A stretch of DNA of 46,855 nt from Cellulomonas sp. ACRRI (GTDB taxonomy: Bacteria > Actinomycetota > Actinomycetes > Actinomycetales > Cellulomonadaceae). A program made the position numbers and the translations under genes. The notes under the pieces are model-generated. The model made no database searches. It had not been told where the DNA came from and saw only the letters and a list, made by a program, of their open reading frames with translations. The stretch is taken from positions 1-46,855 of the forward strand of contig NZ_JAKRMS010000018.1 of the NCBI RefSeq assembly GCF_022346185.1, written 5' to 3'. Positions 30,242 through 38,282 of the stretch are shown piece after piece. Each line of letters begins with the position of its first letter. Position 1 is the first letter of the stretch.

Positions 30242-32134
30242 ATGACGTCTGTGCTCGACCCTGCCCTGCCCGAGACCGCCCCCGCCGTCACCTTCGCCGA
30301 CCTCGACCTGCCCGCGCCGCTGCGTGAGGCCGTCCTGGGGCTCGGCTTCACCACCCCCACCGCCATCCAGGCCGAGGCCATCCCCGCCCTGCTGGCCGGC
30401 CGCGACATCACCGGCGTCGCCCAGACCGGCACCGGCAAGACGGCCGCGTTCGGCCTGCCGCTGCTCGCCGCCGTCGACCCGGAGCTCCGCGAGGTGCAGG
30501 CGATCGTCCTGGCCCCGACGCGCGAGCTCGCGATGCAGGTCGCCGAGGCGCTCGAGTCCTTCGCGTCGAAGATGCCCGGCCTCGAGGTCGTCCCGGTCTA
30601 CGGCGGCTCGCCGTACCTGCCGCAGCAGCGCGCGCTGCGCGGCGGCGCCCAGGTCGTCGTCGGCACCCCGGGCCGCGTGATCGACCACCTCGACCGCGGC
30701 TCGCTGAAGCTCGACGCCGTGCGGTTCCTCGCGCTGGACGAGGCCGACGAGATGCTCCGCATGGGCTTCGTCGACGACGTGGACCGGATCGCGTCCGCCA
30801 CGCCGGCCTCCAAGCAGGTCGCGCTGTTCTCCGCGACCATGCCGCCGGCCATCCGCCGCGTCGCCGCGCAGCACCTGACCGACCCGGTCGAGATCACCGT
30901 GGCCCGGCAGTCGTCCACGGTGTCGAGCGTCCGGCAGACCTACGCCGTGGTGCCGTTCCGGCACAAGGCCGGCGCCCTGGCCCGCGTGCTCGCGGTCTCC
31001 GACGCCGACGCGGCGATCGTCTTCGTCCGCACCCGCAGCGCGGCCGAGGACGTCGCGGTGTCGCTGGTCGAGCGGGGCGTCGCCGCCGCCTACATCTCCG
31101 GTGACGTCGCCCAGGGCGACCGGGAGAAGATCGTCGAGCGCGTCCGCTCCGGCGCGATCAACGTCCTCGTGGCGACCGACGTCGCCGCCCGCGGCCTCGA
31201 CATCGACCGCATCGGGCTCGTCGTGAACTTCGACGTCCCGGGCGAGCCCGAGGCGTACGTGCACCGCATCGGCCGCACCGGCCGCGCGGGCCGCACCGGC
31301 GAGGCGCTGACCTTCGTCACCCCGAACGAGAACGGCAAGCTCCGGGCGATCGAGCGGACCACCCGCCAGCAGCTCGAGCAGATCCAGATCCCGTCGCCGG
31401 CGGACGTGTCGGCGCACCGTGTCGCCGCCCTGCTCGCCCGGGTGCCGGCGCGCCGCGAGCTCGGCCGCCTGGACCTGTACCGCACCGCCGCCGCGGAGTT
31501 CCTCGCCGCGCACCCGGACGTCGACGCGAGCGACCTGGTCGCGGTGCTCGCCGCCCTGGCCGTCGGTGACGAGGGCCCCGCGCCCCGCCCGACCGAGGGC
31601 GACGACCTGGACGACGCGCTGTCCCGCGCGCACCTCGCGCCGGAGCGCGGCGGCCCCCGCCGGGACGGCGCCGAGGGCGGCCGCCCGCGCAGCGCCGCCC
31701 GCCCCAGCAGCGGCGGCCCGCGCTACCGCCTCGCGGTCGGCTCGAAGGACGGCGTGCAGCCCGGCGGCATCGTCGGCGCGCTGACGAACGAGGGCGGCCT
31801 CACCGGCAAGGACCTCGGCAAGATCGACATCTTCTCGACGTTCTCGCTGGTCGAGATCCCCGCGGGCCTGTCCCCCGAGGCCTTCGACCGCATCGGCCGC
31901 GCCCGCGTCGCCGGCCGCCCGCTGCGCATCCGCGTGGACGAGGGGCCGCGCGCCGCGAGCCGTCCGGACCGCGGCGCCTCCCGCGGCCCGGCCCACCACG
32001 GCCCGCGCACCGGCCGCGACGGCGCCCGCGAGGGCGGCTACGGCACGCGCGAGGGCGGCTACGGCTCCCGCGAGGGCGGCCGGGACTTCGGCGGCCGGGA
32101 CTCGCGCCCGCGCCGCTCGACCACCCCGCGCTGA
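30242..32134 (+). CDS. DEAD-box RNA helicase, DeaD/CsdA-like
   Basis: The 630-residue protein has all helicase motifs: Q region (TFADLDLPAPLREAVLGLGF), AQTGTGKT at 60-67, PTRELAMQ, TPGRVIDHL, DEAD at 166-169, SAT, VATDVAARGLDIDRIG and HRIGRTGRAGR. A DbpA-like RNA-binding domain follows (YRLAVGSKDGVQPGGIVGAL, FSLVEIPAGL), then an RGG-type tail with REGGYGTREGGYGSREGG repeats. It should unwind RNA duplexes in ribosome assembly and mRNA turnover, often in the cold. ATG 30242 fits the family start; the longer upstream reading lies in the structured leader. A strong hairpin follows the stop. Confidence 0.93.
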   Translation: MTSVLDPALPETAPAVTFADLDLPAPLREAVLGLGFTTPTAIQAEAIPALLAGRDITGVAQTGTGKTAAFGLPLLAAVDPELREVQAIVLAPTRELAMQVAEALESFASKMPGLEVVPVYGGSPYLPQQRALRGGAQVVVGTPGRVIDHLDRGSLKLDAVRFLALDEADEMLRMGFVDDVDRIASATPASKQVALFSATMPPAIRRVAAQHLTDPVEITVARQSSTVSSVRQTYAVVPFRHKAGALARVLAVSDADAAIVFVRTRSAAEDVAVSLVERGVAAAYISGDVAQGDREKIVERVRSGAINVLVATDVAARGLDIDRIGLVVNFDVPGEPEAYVHRIGRTGRAGRTGEALTFVTPNENGKLRAIERTTRQQLEQIQIPSPADVSAHRVAALLARVPARRELGRLDLYRTAAAEFLAAHPDVDASDLVAVLAALAVGDEGPAPRPTEGDDLDDALSRAHLAPERGGPRRDGAEGGRPRSAARPSSGGPRYRLAVGSKDGVQPGGIVGALTNEGGLTGKDLGKIDIFSTFSLVEIPAGLSPEAFDRIGRARVAGRPLRIRVDEGPRAASRPDRGASRGPAHHGPRTGRDGAREGGYGTREGGYGSREGGRDFGGRDSRPRRSTTPR

Positions 32135-32141
32135 CCCGCGA

Positions 32142-32181
32142 CGAAGGGCCCCGGCACCGACCACGGTGCCGGGCCCCTTCG
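32142..32181 (+). terminator. Terminator of the helicase gene
   Basis: An 18-bp stem with one mismatch (32142-32159 and 32164-32181) and a four-base loop begins eight bases after the stop codon. CGAAGGG pairs with CCCTTCG around a GC-rich core. Confidence 0.8.
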
Positions 32182-32190
32182 CGTCCCGGA

Positions 32191-32232
32191 CGTCGCACGT
32201 CGGGACCGGCCACGGCGTGCGGCGTCGCACGT
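32191..32232. repeat. Direct repeat CGTCGCACGT
   Basis: Two copies (32191-32200 and 32223-32232), 32 bases apart, flank the left side of the nested inverted repeats. Their role is unknown. Confidence 0.5.
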
Positions 32233-32233
32233 G

Positions 32234-32307
32234 CGCCGAGATAGGACCGTTCCGTCGAGATAGGGCCGTCCGCGGTCCTATCTCGACGCGCAGGTCCTAT
32301 CTCGGCG
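32234..32307. repeat. Nested quadruple inverted repeat (GAGATAGGACC element)
   Basis: Two forward copies, CGCCGAGATAGGACC (32234-32248) and CGTCGAGATAGGGCC (32253-32267), are followed by two inverted copies, GGTCCTATCTCGACG (32274-32288) and GGTCCTATCTCGGCG (32293-32307). The outer pair is a perfect 15-bp match and the inner pair matches over 15 bp with one G-T pair and a six-base loop. The AT-rich core stands out from the GC-rich setting. It lies between two converging genes and outside any coding sequence, like a REP/BIME-type element. Confidence 0.85.
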
Positions 32308-32332
32308 GTTCTGGCGGCCCGAGACGCGCGGG

Positions 32333-33388
32333 TCAGGCCGCCGCGGACGCCGCGCCGGCGACCGCCGCCACGAAGGCGTCGACGTCCGCCTCGGTGGTGT
32401 CGAACGCGCACATCCAGCGGACCTCGCCCGTGGCGCGGTTCCAGTCGTAGAACCGCCGCACCTCGCGCAGCGCGTCCGCGACCCCCGCCGGCAGCGCCGC
32501 GAACACCGCGTTCGCGTCCGTCGCCTGGGTGATCCGCACGCCCGGCACGGCCTCCACGCCCGCCCGGAGCCGCTGCGCCATCGCGTTGGCGTGCCGTGCG
32601 GACCGCAGCCACAGGTCGCCCTCGTACAGCGCGACCAGCTGCGCCGAGACGAACCGCATCTTGGACGCGAGCTGCATGTCGACCTTGCGCTGGAACGCGA
32701 TGCCGGGCGTCGACCCCGGGGTCAGCTCGAGGACCGCCTCGCCGAACAGGATGCCGTTCTTGGTGCCACCGAGGGACACGACGTCGACGCCGACGTCGGT
32801 GGTGAGCGCGCGCAGGGGCAGGTCGAGCGCCGCCGCCGCGTTGCCGAGCCGCGAGCCGTCCAGATGCACCCGCAGGCCGAGGGCGTGCGCGTGGGCGGTG
32901 ATCGCGAGGATCTCGTCCGGGCTGTAGACGGTGCCGAGCTCGGTGGCCTGGGTGATCGAGACGACGCCGGGCTGGGCGCGGTGCTGGTCGTCGAAGCCGT
33001 GCGCGTGCCGGTCCACGAGCTCCGGGGTCAGCTTGCCGTCGGGCGTCGGCACCGTCAGCAGCTTGATCCCCCCGACCCGCTCGGGGGCCGCGTTCTCGTC
33101 GGTGTTGATGTGCGCGGTCTCCGCGCAGATCACGGCGCCCCACCGCGGGAGCATCGTCTGCAGGGCGACGACGTTCGCGCCGGTGCCGTTGAACACCGGG
33201 TACGCCGTCGCGTCGGCGCCGAAGTGGCCGCGGAGCACGTCCTGCAGGTGCTCGGTGTACGGGTCGGCGCCGTAGCCCGGGACGTGCCCGTCGTTGGCGG
33301 TCGCGAGGGCCGCGAGGATCTCCGGGTGCACCCCGGCGTAGTTGTCGGAGGCGAAGTCGTGCCGGGCGGGGTCGTGCAGTCTGTCCAC
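32333..33388 (-). CDS. Low-specificity L-threonine aldolase
   Basis: The 351-residue protein is a fold-type I PLP enzyme. It opens with HDFASDNYAGVHPEILAAL, has YPVFNGTGANVVALQ, ETAHINTDENAAPE, VHLDGSRLGNAAAAL with the cofactor Asp, and SLGGTKNG with the Schiff-base Lys. This is the bacterial threonine aldolase pattern, splitting L-threonine or L-allo-threonine to glycine and acetaldehyde. The GTG at 33388 has a GGGGGAGG site eight bases upstream. The fur-like gene ends 35 bases upstream on the same strand, so they may share a transcript. Confidence 0.9.
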   Translation of the reverse strand: MDRLHDPARHDFASDNYAGVHPEILAALATANDGHVPGYGADPYTEHLQDVLRGHFGADATAYPVFNGTGANVVALQTMLPRWGAVICAETAHINTDENAAPERVGGIKLLTVPTPDGKLTPELVDRHAHGFDDQHRAQPGVVSITQATELGTVYSPDEILAITAHAHALGLRVHLDGSRLGNAAAALDLPLRALTTDVGVDVVSLGGTKNGILFGEAVLELTPGSTPGIAFQRKVDMQLASKMRFVSAQLVALYEGDLWLRSARHANAMAQRLRAGVEAVPGVRITQATDANAVFAALPAGVADALREVRRFYDWNRATGEVRWMCAFDTTEADVDAFVAAVAGAASAAA

Positions 33389-33423
33389 CCGCCCATCCTC
33401 CCCCACGGGGGCGGGTGCCCCGG

Positions 33424-33846
33424 TCAGCGGGCCGCGGCGGCCTCGGCGGCCCGGCGGGCGCGGCACTCGGCGCAGGTGCCGAGCAGCTCGATGGTGTGCT
33501 CGACGTCGGAGAAGTCGTGCGCGGCGCCCACCTGCTCGGCCCACGCCTCGGCACCCGGCCCGTCGATCTCGACCGCCTTGCCGCACGACCGGCAGACCAG
33601 GTGGTGGTGGTGGCTGCGCCGGACGCAGCGCCGGTACACGGCCTCCCCGTCGGGCGAGCGCAGCACGTCGACGTCGCCCGCGTCGGCGAGCGCCTGGACC
33701 GCGCGGTACACGGTCGCCAGGCCGGTGGTCGACCCCTGGGAGCGCAGCAGGTCGTGCAGCTGCTGGGCGGAGCGGAACTCGTCGAGGTCGTCGAGCAGCC
33801 CGAGGATCTCGGTGCGCTGCTTCGTGGTGCGCTGCGTGACGGCCAT
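33424..33846 (-). CDS. Fur-family metalloregulator, Zur-like
   Basis: The 140-residue protein has a winged-helix DNA domain (RTTKQRTEILGLLDDLDEF, LATVYRAVQALADAGDVDVL) and a dimer domain with RRSHHHHLVCRSCGKAVEID, and a second CAEC pair near the end. The two CxxC pairs make the structural zinc site. The His-rich hinge fits Zur/FurB of actinobacteria better than PerR or Fur, but the metal cannot be fixed by eye. The ATG at 33846 has AGGAGGGAG upstream; a longer reading from 33903 is less likely. A TAGCAT -10 box lies at 33893-33898. Confidence 0.87.
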   Translation of the reverse strand: MAVTQRTTKQRTEILGLLDDLDEFRSAQQLHDLLRSQGSTTGLATVYRAVQALADAGDVDVLRSPDGEAVYRRCVRRSHHHHLVCRSCGKAVEIDGPGAEAWAEQVGAAHDFSDVEHTIELLGTCAECRARRAAEAAAAR

Positions 33847-33892
33847 CGTGCGTGCTCCCTCCTCCGCGCGCCCCTCGGCGGGACGGCGGACC

Positions 33893-33898
33893 ATGCTA
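33893..33898 (-). promoter_or_regulatory. Possible -10 box of the fur-like gene
   Basis: The minus strand reads TAGCAT about 47 bases before the ATG at 33846. A metal box was not recognised around it. Confidence 0.35.
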
Positions 33899-33937
33899 CT
33901 CAACGCGCGCGGGGACCCGATCCGTTCCCGGGCGCGC

Positions 33938-33972
33938 CGCGAGCCGGGGACCCGTCGGGTCCCCGGCTCGCG
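33938..33972 (-). terminator. Terminator of the HU gene
   Basis: A perfect 16-bp stem (33938-33953 and 33957-33972) with a three-base GTC loop lies 19 bases after the HU stop codon, before the fur-like promoter. Confidence 0.85.
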
Positions 33973-33991
33973 TGCGGTGCTGCGGGGTCGC

Positions 33992-34273
33992 TCAGTTGGC
34001 GACGGCGCGCTTGAGGGCGCTGCCGGCGGTCAGCTTCACGCGGTAGCCGGCGGGGATGTCCAGCTTCTCGCCGGTCTGCGGGTTGATGCCGGTGCGCGCG
34101 GCACGGTCGGCACGGGACACCGCGAGCAGGCCCGGGATGGTCACGCTCTCGCCGGCGCTGAGCTGCTCGACCAGGACCTCCTGGAAGGCCTTGAGGGCCG
34201 CGTCGGCGGCGGTGTTGGTGAGCCCGGCCTTGGCGGCGATGGCCTGGACGAGCTCGGTGCGGTTCACGCTCAC
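33992..34273 (-). CDS. hup: HU family nucleoid protein
   Basis: The 93-residue protein is a short HU: MSVNRTELVQAIAAKAGLTN, AAL KAFQEVLVEQLSAGESV, then IPGLLAVSRADRAARTGINP and GYRVKLTAGSALKRAVAN. The DNA-binding arm RTGINPQTGEKLDIPAG is intact. It lacks the long Lys/Ala-rich tail of mycobacterial HupB. It bends and packs DNA. The GTG at 34273 has AGGAG seven bases upstream, and a strong hairpin follows the gene, so it is transcribed alone. Confidence 0.93.
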   Translation of the reverse strand: MSVNRTELVQAIAAKAGLTNTAADAALKAFQEVLVEQLSAGESVTIPGLLAVSRADRAARTGINPQTGEKLDIPAGYRVKLTAGSALKRAVAN

Positions 34274-34413
34274 GGATGTGCTCCTATGTGTTCGAACTGG
34301 GTGCGCGGGCCGCTCGGCGCCTGCGTGGGGCGTCAGCTTCCGGCGGACCGACGCGGACGACCATAACGGCAGGCAGGGCGCTTCTCCGCATCGCCACGCG
34401 GTCGGTGTGTCGC

Positions 34414-35478
34414 TCAGGCAGCGACTCTGCGGCCCCCGAGGTGCGCCAGGAGGGTGTCGAGCGGCCACGCGTCGAGCACCCGGTCGGGCCCGATGCCGTG
34501 CGCGGCGGCCCGGTCGCACCCCACCGGCTGCCACGACAGCTGCCCCGGCGCGTGCGCGTCGGTGTCGATCGTGAACAGGCAGCCGGCGTCGACCGCGACG
34601 TCGAGGAGCGCGTGCGGCGGGTCGAGCCGGTCGGGGCGGCAGTTCACCTCGACGGCGACGCCGTGCTCCGCGCAGTCGGCGAACACGGCTGCCGCGTCGA
34701 ACTCGCTCTGCGGCCGCTGCCGCTTGCCGGTGAGCTGCCGCCCGGTGCAGTGGCCCAGCACGTCGACCCGCGGGTTCGCGACGGCCGCGCGCATCCGCCG
34801 GGTCATCGCCGCGGCGTCCATCCGCAGCTTCGAGTGCACCGAGGCCACGACGACGTCGAGCCGGTCCAGCAGGTCCGGCTCCTGGTCGATCGAGCCGTCG
34901 TCCAGGATGTCGACCTCGATGCCGGTGAGCACGCGGAACGGCGCGATCGCCCGGTTCAGCGCCTCGATCTGCTCGATCTGGGCGCGCAGCCGCGCGGGCG
35001 ACAGGCCGTTGGCCACGGTGAGCCGGGGCGAGTGGTCGGTGATCGCCAGGTACTCGTGCCCGAGCTCCATCGCGGCCAGCACCATCTCCTGCGCGGTGGT
35101 CGAGCCGTCGCTGGCCTCGGTGTGGGCGTGCAGGTCGCCGCGCAGGGCCGCCCGGAGGGCGGCTCCGTCCCCGGTCGGCTCGGCCGCGGGGTACTTCTGC
35201 TCCAGGTCGAGCAGGTACGGCACCGGGCCGCCCGCCGCGGCGTCCGCGGCCACCTCGGCGGTGCGGGCGCCCACGCCCGGCAGATCCGTCAGCGTGCCCG
35301 CGGCGAGCCGCGCCCGGACCTCGTCGGGGCCCGTGCGCTCCAGCGACCGGACGGCGGCCCGGAACGCGTCGGCGCGGTACGACGTCGCGCCGCCGCGCTC
35401 GAGCAGGAACGCCGCGCGCCGCAGCGCGGCCACGACGGCCTCGTGCACGGACGCGGCGTCCCCGGGTGCGCTCGCCAC
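34414..35478 (-). CDS. PolX-like PHP-domain phosphoesterase lacking a polymerase domain
   Basis: The 354-residue protein starts with a helical domain like the 8-kDa and HhH parts of family X DNA polymerases (RAAFLLERGGATSYRADAFR, GTLTDLPGVGARTAEVA). A short linker then leads to a PHP domain from about residue 110: GDLHAHTEASDGS, YLAITDHSPRL, VLTGIEVDILDDGS, VVASVHSKLRM, VLGHCTGR and FTIDTDAHAP, with the full metal set. The nucleotidyltransferase palm is absent. In bacterial PolX the PHP domain gives 3'-5' exonuclease and AP-endonuclease activity. The GTG at 35478 is three bases after the Ku stop, so a role in end trimming during end joining is inferred. Confidence 0.82.
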   Translation of the reverse strand: MASAPGDAASVHEAVVAALRRAAFLLERGGATSYRADAFRAAVRSLERTGPDEVRARLAAGTLTDLPGVGARTAEVAADAAAGGPVPYLLDLEQKYPAAEPTGDGAALRAALRGDLHAHTEASDGSTTAQEMVLAAMELGHEYLAITDHSPRLTVANGLSPARLRAQIEQIEALNRAIAPFRVLTGIEVDILDDGSIDQEPDLLDRLDVVVASVHSKLRMDAAAMTRRMRAAVANPRVDVLGHCTGRQLTGKRQRPQSEFDAAAVFADCAEHGVAVEVNCRPDRLDPPHALLDVAVDAGCLFTIDTDAHAPGQLSWQPVGCDRAAAHGIGPDRVLDAWPLDTLLAHLGGRRVAA

Positions 35479-35481
35479 GCG

Positions 35482-36513
35482 TCAGGACGCCCGCTTGCGC
35501 CGGGTGCGCGCGGGCTTCTCGTCGGCCGCCTTGTCCCCGGCCGGCTTCTCGTCGTCGGCCTTCTTCGCCCGGGACCGGGTCGAGGTCGACTTCCGGGCGG
35601 GCTCCTCCTCGGCGTCGGCGTCGGCGGCCTTCGACCGGGACGACTTCCGGGCCGGCGCCTTCTTCTCGGCCTTCTCCCCGTCGCCGGGCGCCTCGGCGGC
35701 CGCGCCGGACGACGCACCACCCCCGCCGCGCGCCTTCTCGACGCTGCGCTGCAGCGCGGCGAGCAGGTCGACGACCTCGCCCGCGGGCTGGCCGCCCTCG
35801 CCGACCTCCTCGGCCTGCGGCACGGCCTGCGTGCGACCCGAGGACACCTTCGCCTCGATGACCTGCTCGAGCGCCGCGCGGTACCGGTCCTCGAACCCGG
35901 AGGGGTCGAAGTCGCCGGCCAGGGACTCGACCAGCGAGGACGCCATCGCGAGCTCCTGGGGCTTGACGGTGACGTCCTGGTCGAGGATCGGGAAGTCGGC
36001 CTCGCGCACCTCGTCCGGCCACAGCAGCGTCTGCAGGCAGATCACGTCGTCCCGGACCCGCAGCACGGCCATCGACTCCCGCTGCCGGAGGGCGACCTTG
36101 ACGACCGCCATCCGGTCGGTGCTGGTCAGCGCCTCGCGCAGCAGCGCGTACGGCTTCGCGGCGGTGCGGTCCGGCTCCAGGTAGTAGGTCTTGGCGAGCA
36201 GGATCGGGTCGACCTGGTCGGCGGGGACGAACTCGATGACCTCGATCTCCCGCTCGGTGGCGAGCGGGAGCTGCTCGAGGTCCTCGTCGGTGAGGACGAC
36301 GAGCTGGCCGTCGTCGGTCTCGTAGCCCTTGGCGATCTCGCTGTACTCGACGGGCTCGTCCTCGATGGAGCAGACCTTGCGGTACCGGATCCGCCCGCCG
36401 TCCTTCTTGTGCACCTGGTGCAGCGGCACCTCGTGCTCGCCCGTGGCCGCGTACAGCTTCACGGGCACGTTGACCAGCCCGAACGCGACGGCGCCCTTCC
36501 AGATCGCGCGCAC
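35482..36513 (-). CDS. ku: DNA end-binding protein Ku
   Basis: The 343-residue protein has the bacterial Ku core: MRAIWKGAVAFGLVNVPVKL, HQVHKKDGGRIRYRKVC, EYSEIAKGYE, YYLEPDRTAAKPYALL and MASSLVESLAGDFDP. A long tail from about residue 260 is rich in Lys, Ser, Ala and Glu with repeated ARKS and DEKPA units; such tails bind DNA and let Ku slide inward. It binds double-strand ends and recruits the ligase. GTG 36513 matches the family start. The PHP gene follows three bases later and the ATP-dependent ligase gene is divergent, a complete local end-joining set apart from a polymerase. Confidence 0.93.
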   Translation of the reverse strand: MRAIWKGAVAFGLVNVPVKLYAATGEHEVPLHQVHKKDGGRIRYRKVCSIEDEPVEYSEIAKGYETDDGQLVVLTDEDLEQLPLATEREIEVIEFVPADQVDPILLAKTYYLEPDRTAAKPYALLREALTSTDRMAVVKVALRQRESMAVLRVRDDVICLQTLLWPDEVREADFPILDQDVTVKPQELAMASSLVESLAGDFDPSGFEDRYRAALEQVIEAKVSSGRTQAVPQAEEVGEGGQPAGEVVDLLAALQRSVEKARGGGGASSGAAAEAPGDGEKAEKKAPARKSSRSKAADADAEEEPARKSTSTRSRAKKADDEKPAGDKAADEKPARTRRKRAS

Positions 36514-36569
36514 AGTGACCACCCTCCCCGGCGGGGCGGCTCCCCCGCGACGACTTCGCGTGCTGTGGG

Positions 36570-36575
36570 CAGGAT
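36570..36575 (+). promoter_or_regulatory. Possible -10 box for a leaderless ligase transcript
   Basis: CAGGAT ends six bases before the GTG at 36582, and no ribosome site precedes it. The 68-base region is shared with the divergent ku gene. Confidence 0.3.
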
Positions 36576-36581
36576 GGACCC

Positions 36582-37517
36582 GTGCAGCCCATGCTCGCCA
36601 CCCCTGTGGCCGTTCCCGGTCGCCTGCCCGACGGCCCCGGCTGGCGGTTCGAGGTGAAGTGGGACGGCGTCCGCATCCTCGCCGACACCACGGGCGACCG
36701 CCTCCGGCTGCTCGGCCGCAACGGCCGGGACGCCGCGCTCGCGTACCCCGAGCTGGACGCACTGGCGGCGCTCCCCGCCGGGACCGTGATCGACGGCGAG
36801 GTGGTGGCGCTGCGCGACGGCGTGCCGTCGTTCCCGGCCCTCGCCGAGCGGATGCACGTCCGGGACCGCGCCCGGGCCGCCGCGCTCGCCCGCCGGGTCC
36901 CCGTGAGCTACCTGGTCTTCGACGTGCCGGTCCTCGCCGGCGAGGACCTGACCCGCCGGCCGTTCACCGAGCGCCGCGACGCGCTGGAGGCGGTCGCGCT
37001 CCCGGAGCACGTGCAGCTCTCCCCGGTGTACGACGACGGGGACGTGATCTGGTCCGCCACCCGGGCCCAGGGTCTGGAGGGCGTCGTCGCCAAGCGCGCC
37101 GCCTCGACGTACCAGCCGGGCCGCCGGTCGGCGGACTGGCTCAAGGCGGTGCACCACAGCACGCGGACCGCGGTGATCGGCGGGTGGCGCCCGGAGACCA
37201 CCGGCAGCGGCCGGATGGGGGCGGTGCTGCTCGGCGCGCCGGACGCGGCGGGCGACCTGCACTTCCTGTGCCGCGCGGGCAGCGGGCTCGCCGGCGCCCT
37301 GGCCCGGGACCTGACGGCGGCGCTGCGGCCCCTCGAGCGGGCGACCTCGCCGTTCGCGGAGCGGCTGGAGCCGGTCGACGCCCGGGGCACGGTCTGGGTC
37401 GAGCCGCGGGTGCTGCTGGACGTCCGGTACCTCACCCGGACGCCGTCGGGGCGGCTCCGCCAGCCGGTGCTCCGCGGTCGCCGCGAGGACACCGCGGCGG
37501 ACCCCTGGGAGGTCTGA
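36582..37517 (+). CDS. Stand-alone ATP-dependent DNA ligase (LigC/LigD ligase-domain type)
   Basis: The 311-residue protein is a minimal ATP-dependent ligase. FEVKWDGVR carries the adenylated Lys26, GTVIDGEVVAL is motif III, LVFDVPVLAGEDLT motif IIIa, LEGVVAKR motif IV and RSADWLKAVH motif V. An OB-fold domain follows, with WVEPRVLLDVRYLTRT. It has no primase-polymerase or phosphoesterase domain, so it is LigC-like or the ligase part of a split LigD. It seals nicks and, with Ku, double-strand breaks. The start is GTG 36582, divergent from ku. Confidence 0.9.
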   Translation: MQPMLATPVAVPGRLPDGPGWRFEVKWDGVRILADTTGDRLRLLGRNGRDAALAYPELDALAALPAGTVIDGEVVALRDGVPSFPALAERMHVRDRARAAALARRVPVSYLVFDVPVLAGEDLTRRPFTERRDALEAVALPEHVQLSPVYDDGDVIWSATRAQGLEGVVAKRAASTYQPGRRSADWLKAVHHSTRTAVIGGWRPETTGSGRMGAVLLGAPDAAGDLHFLCRAGSGLAGALARDLTAALRPLERATSPFAERLEPVDARGTVWVEPRVLLDVRYLTRTPSGRLRQPVLRGRREDTAADPWEV

Positions 37518-37570
37518 CCCGGTCCGGCCGCGGTCCCGCCGCGGGACCCCGCGCCCCGTCCGACCTGCGA

Positions 37571-37599
37571 TTGCGCGACCCTCGGGGTTGGGGCAGCGT
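37571..37599 (+). promoter_or_regulatory. Possible promoter of dps
   Basis: TTGCGC (37571-37576) and CAGCGT (37594-37599) are 17 bases apart, about 48 bases before the dps ATG. The match is moderate. Confidence 0.35.
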
Positions 37600-37647
37600 G
37601 GGTCCCAGCCGGCGCCGTCGGGCGCCGAGGACGCAAGGAGGAGACGA

Positions 37648-38232
37648 ATGGTCCGCCGCACGGAGCTCCCGAAGTACACGGTCCCGTCGCTGACGGTCGA
37701 GGACGGCCGGACGGTCGCCGCGATCCTGCAGCAGCGCCTCAACGCGCTCAACGACCTCGCGCTCACGCTCAAGCACATCCACTGGAACGTGACCGGCCCG
37801 CACTTCATCGCGGTGCACGAGATGATCGACCCGCAGGTCGACGCCGTGCGCGCCATGGTCGACCAGATCGCCGAGCGGATCGCCACCCTGGGCGTCGCCC
37901 CGGTGGGCACCCCCGGCGCCCTGGTCCAGGACCGGAGCTGGGACGACTACTCGATCGGCCGGGCGGGTGCGATCGAGCACCTCGGCGCGCTGAACGAGGT
38001 CTACGTCGGCGTCGTCACCGACCACCGCGAGGCCGCCGCCGCGACGGAGGACCTCGACACCGTCACCAACGACCTGCTGGTCGGCCACCTGCACGAGCTG
38101 GAGCTGTTCCACTGGTTCGTGCGGGCGCACCTGGAGAACGCGGGTGGCGAGCTCAGCACCGCCGGCGCCGAGGGCGAGCAGGAGTCGGCGCGCGAGGCCG
38201 GCGCCGCCGCCAAGGACCCGTCGACGGTCTGA
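37648..38232 (+). CDS. dps: Dps-family DNA protection/ferritin-like protein
   Basis: The 194-residue protein has the Dps four-helix bundle and the intersubunit ferroxidase site: LTLKHIHWNVTGPHFIAVHE, then MIDPQVDAVRAMVDQIAERI and LHELELFHWFVRAHLENAG. It should form a dodecamer that oxidises iron with peroxide and shields DNA. The C-terminal tail (EGEQESAREAGAAAKD) is longer than usual and not basic. The ATG at 37648 has AAGGAGG upstream. Two hairpins follow the stop. It is near repair genes but transcribed alone. Confidence 0.93.
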   Translation: MVRRTELPKYTVPSLTVEDGRTVAAILQQRLNALNDLALTLKHIHWNVTGPHFIAVHEMIDPQVDAVRAMVDQIAERIATLGVAPVGTPGALVQDRSWDDYSIGRAGAIEHLGALNEVYVGVVTDHREAAAATEDLDTVTNDLLVGHLHELELFHWFVRAHLENAGGELSTAGAEGEQESAREAGAAAKDPSTV

Positions 38233-38245
38233 CGCGCCGCGCCGT

Positions 38246-38269
38246 CGCGCCGGGCACCGACCCGGCGCG
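38246..38269 (+). terminator. First hairpin after dps
   Basis: CGCGCCGGG and CCCGGCGCG form a perfect 9-bp stem with a six-base loop, 13 bases past the dps stop. Confidence 0.55.
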
Positions 38270-38282
38270 GCCCACGGACCGC

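Noticed and set aside
30026-32230. A 734-codon minus-strand frame
   Set aside because: It covers the DEAD-box helicase gene in antisense and lacks a recognisable domain.
32234-32307. CRISPR array
   Set aside because: Copies are in inverted orientation, only 4-6 bases apart, with no spacers and no cas genes.
32166-32450. A short plus-strand frame through the nested repeats
   Set aside because: Its protein merely translates the repeat copies and runs into the antisense of the threonine aldolase gene.
34414-35478. Histidinol-phosphatase assignment
   Set aside because: The PHP domain would allow it, but the front HhH/8-kDa-like part and the Ku neighbour fit a PolX-type nuclease better, and no histidine genes are near.
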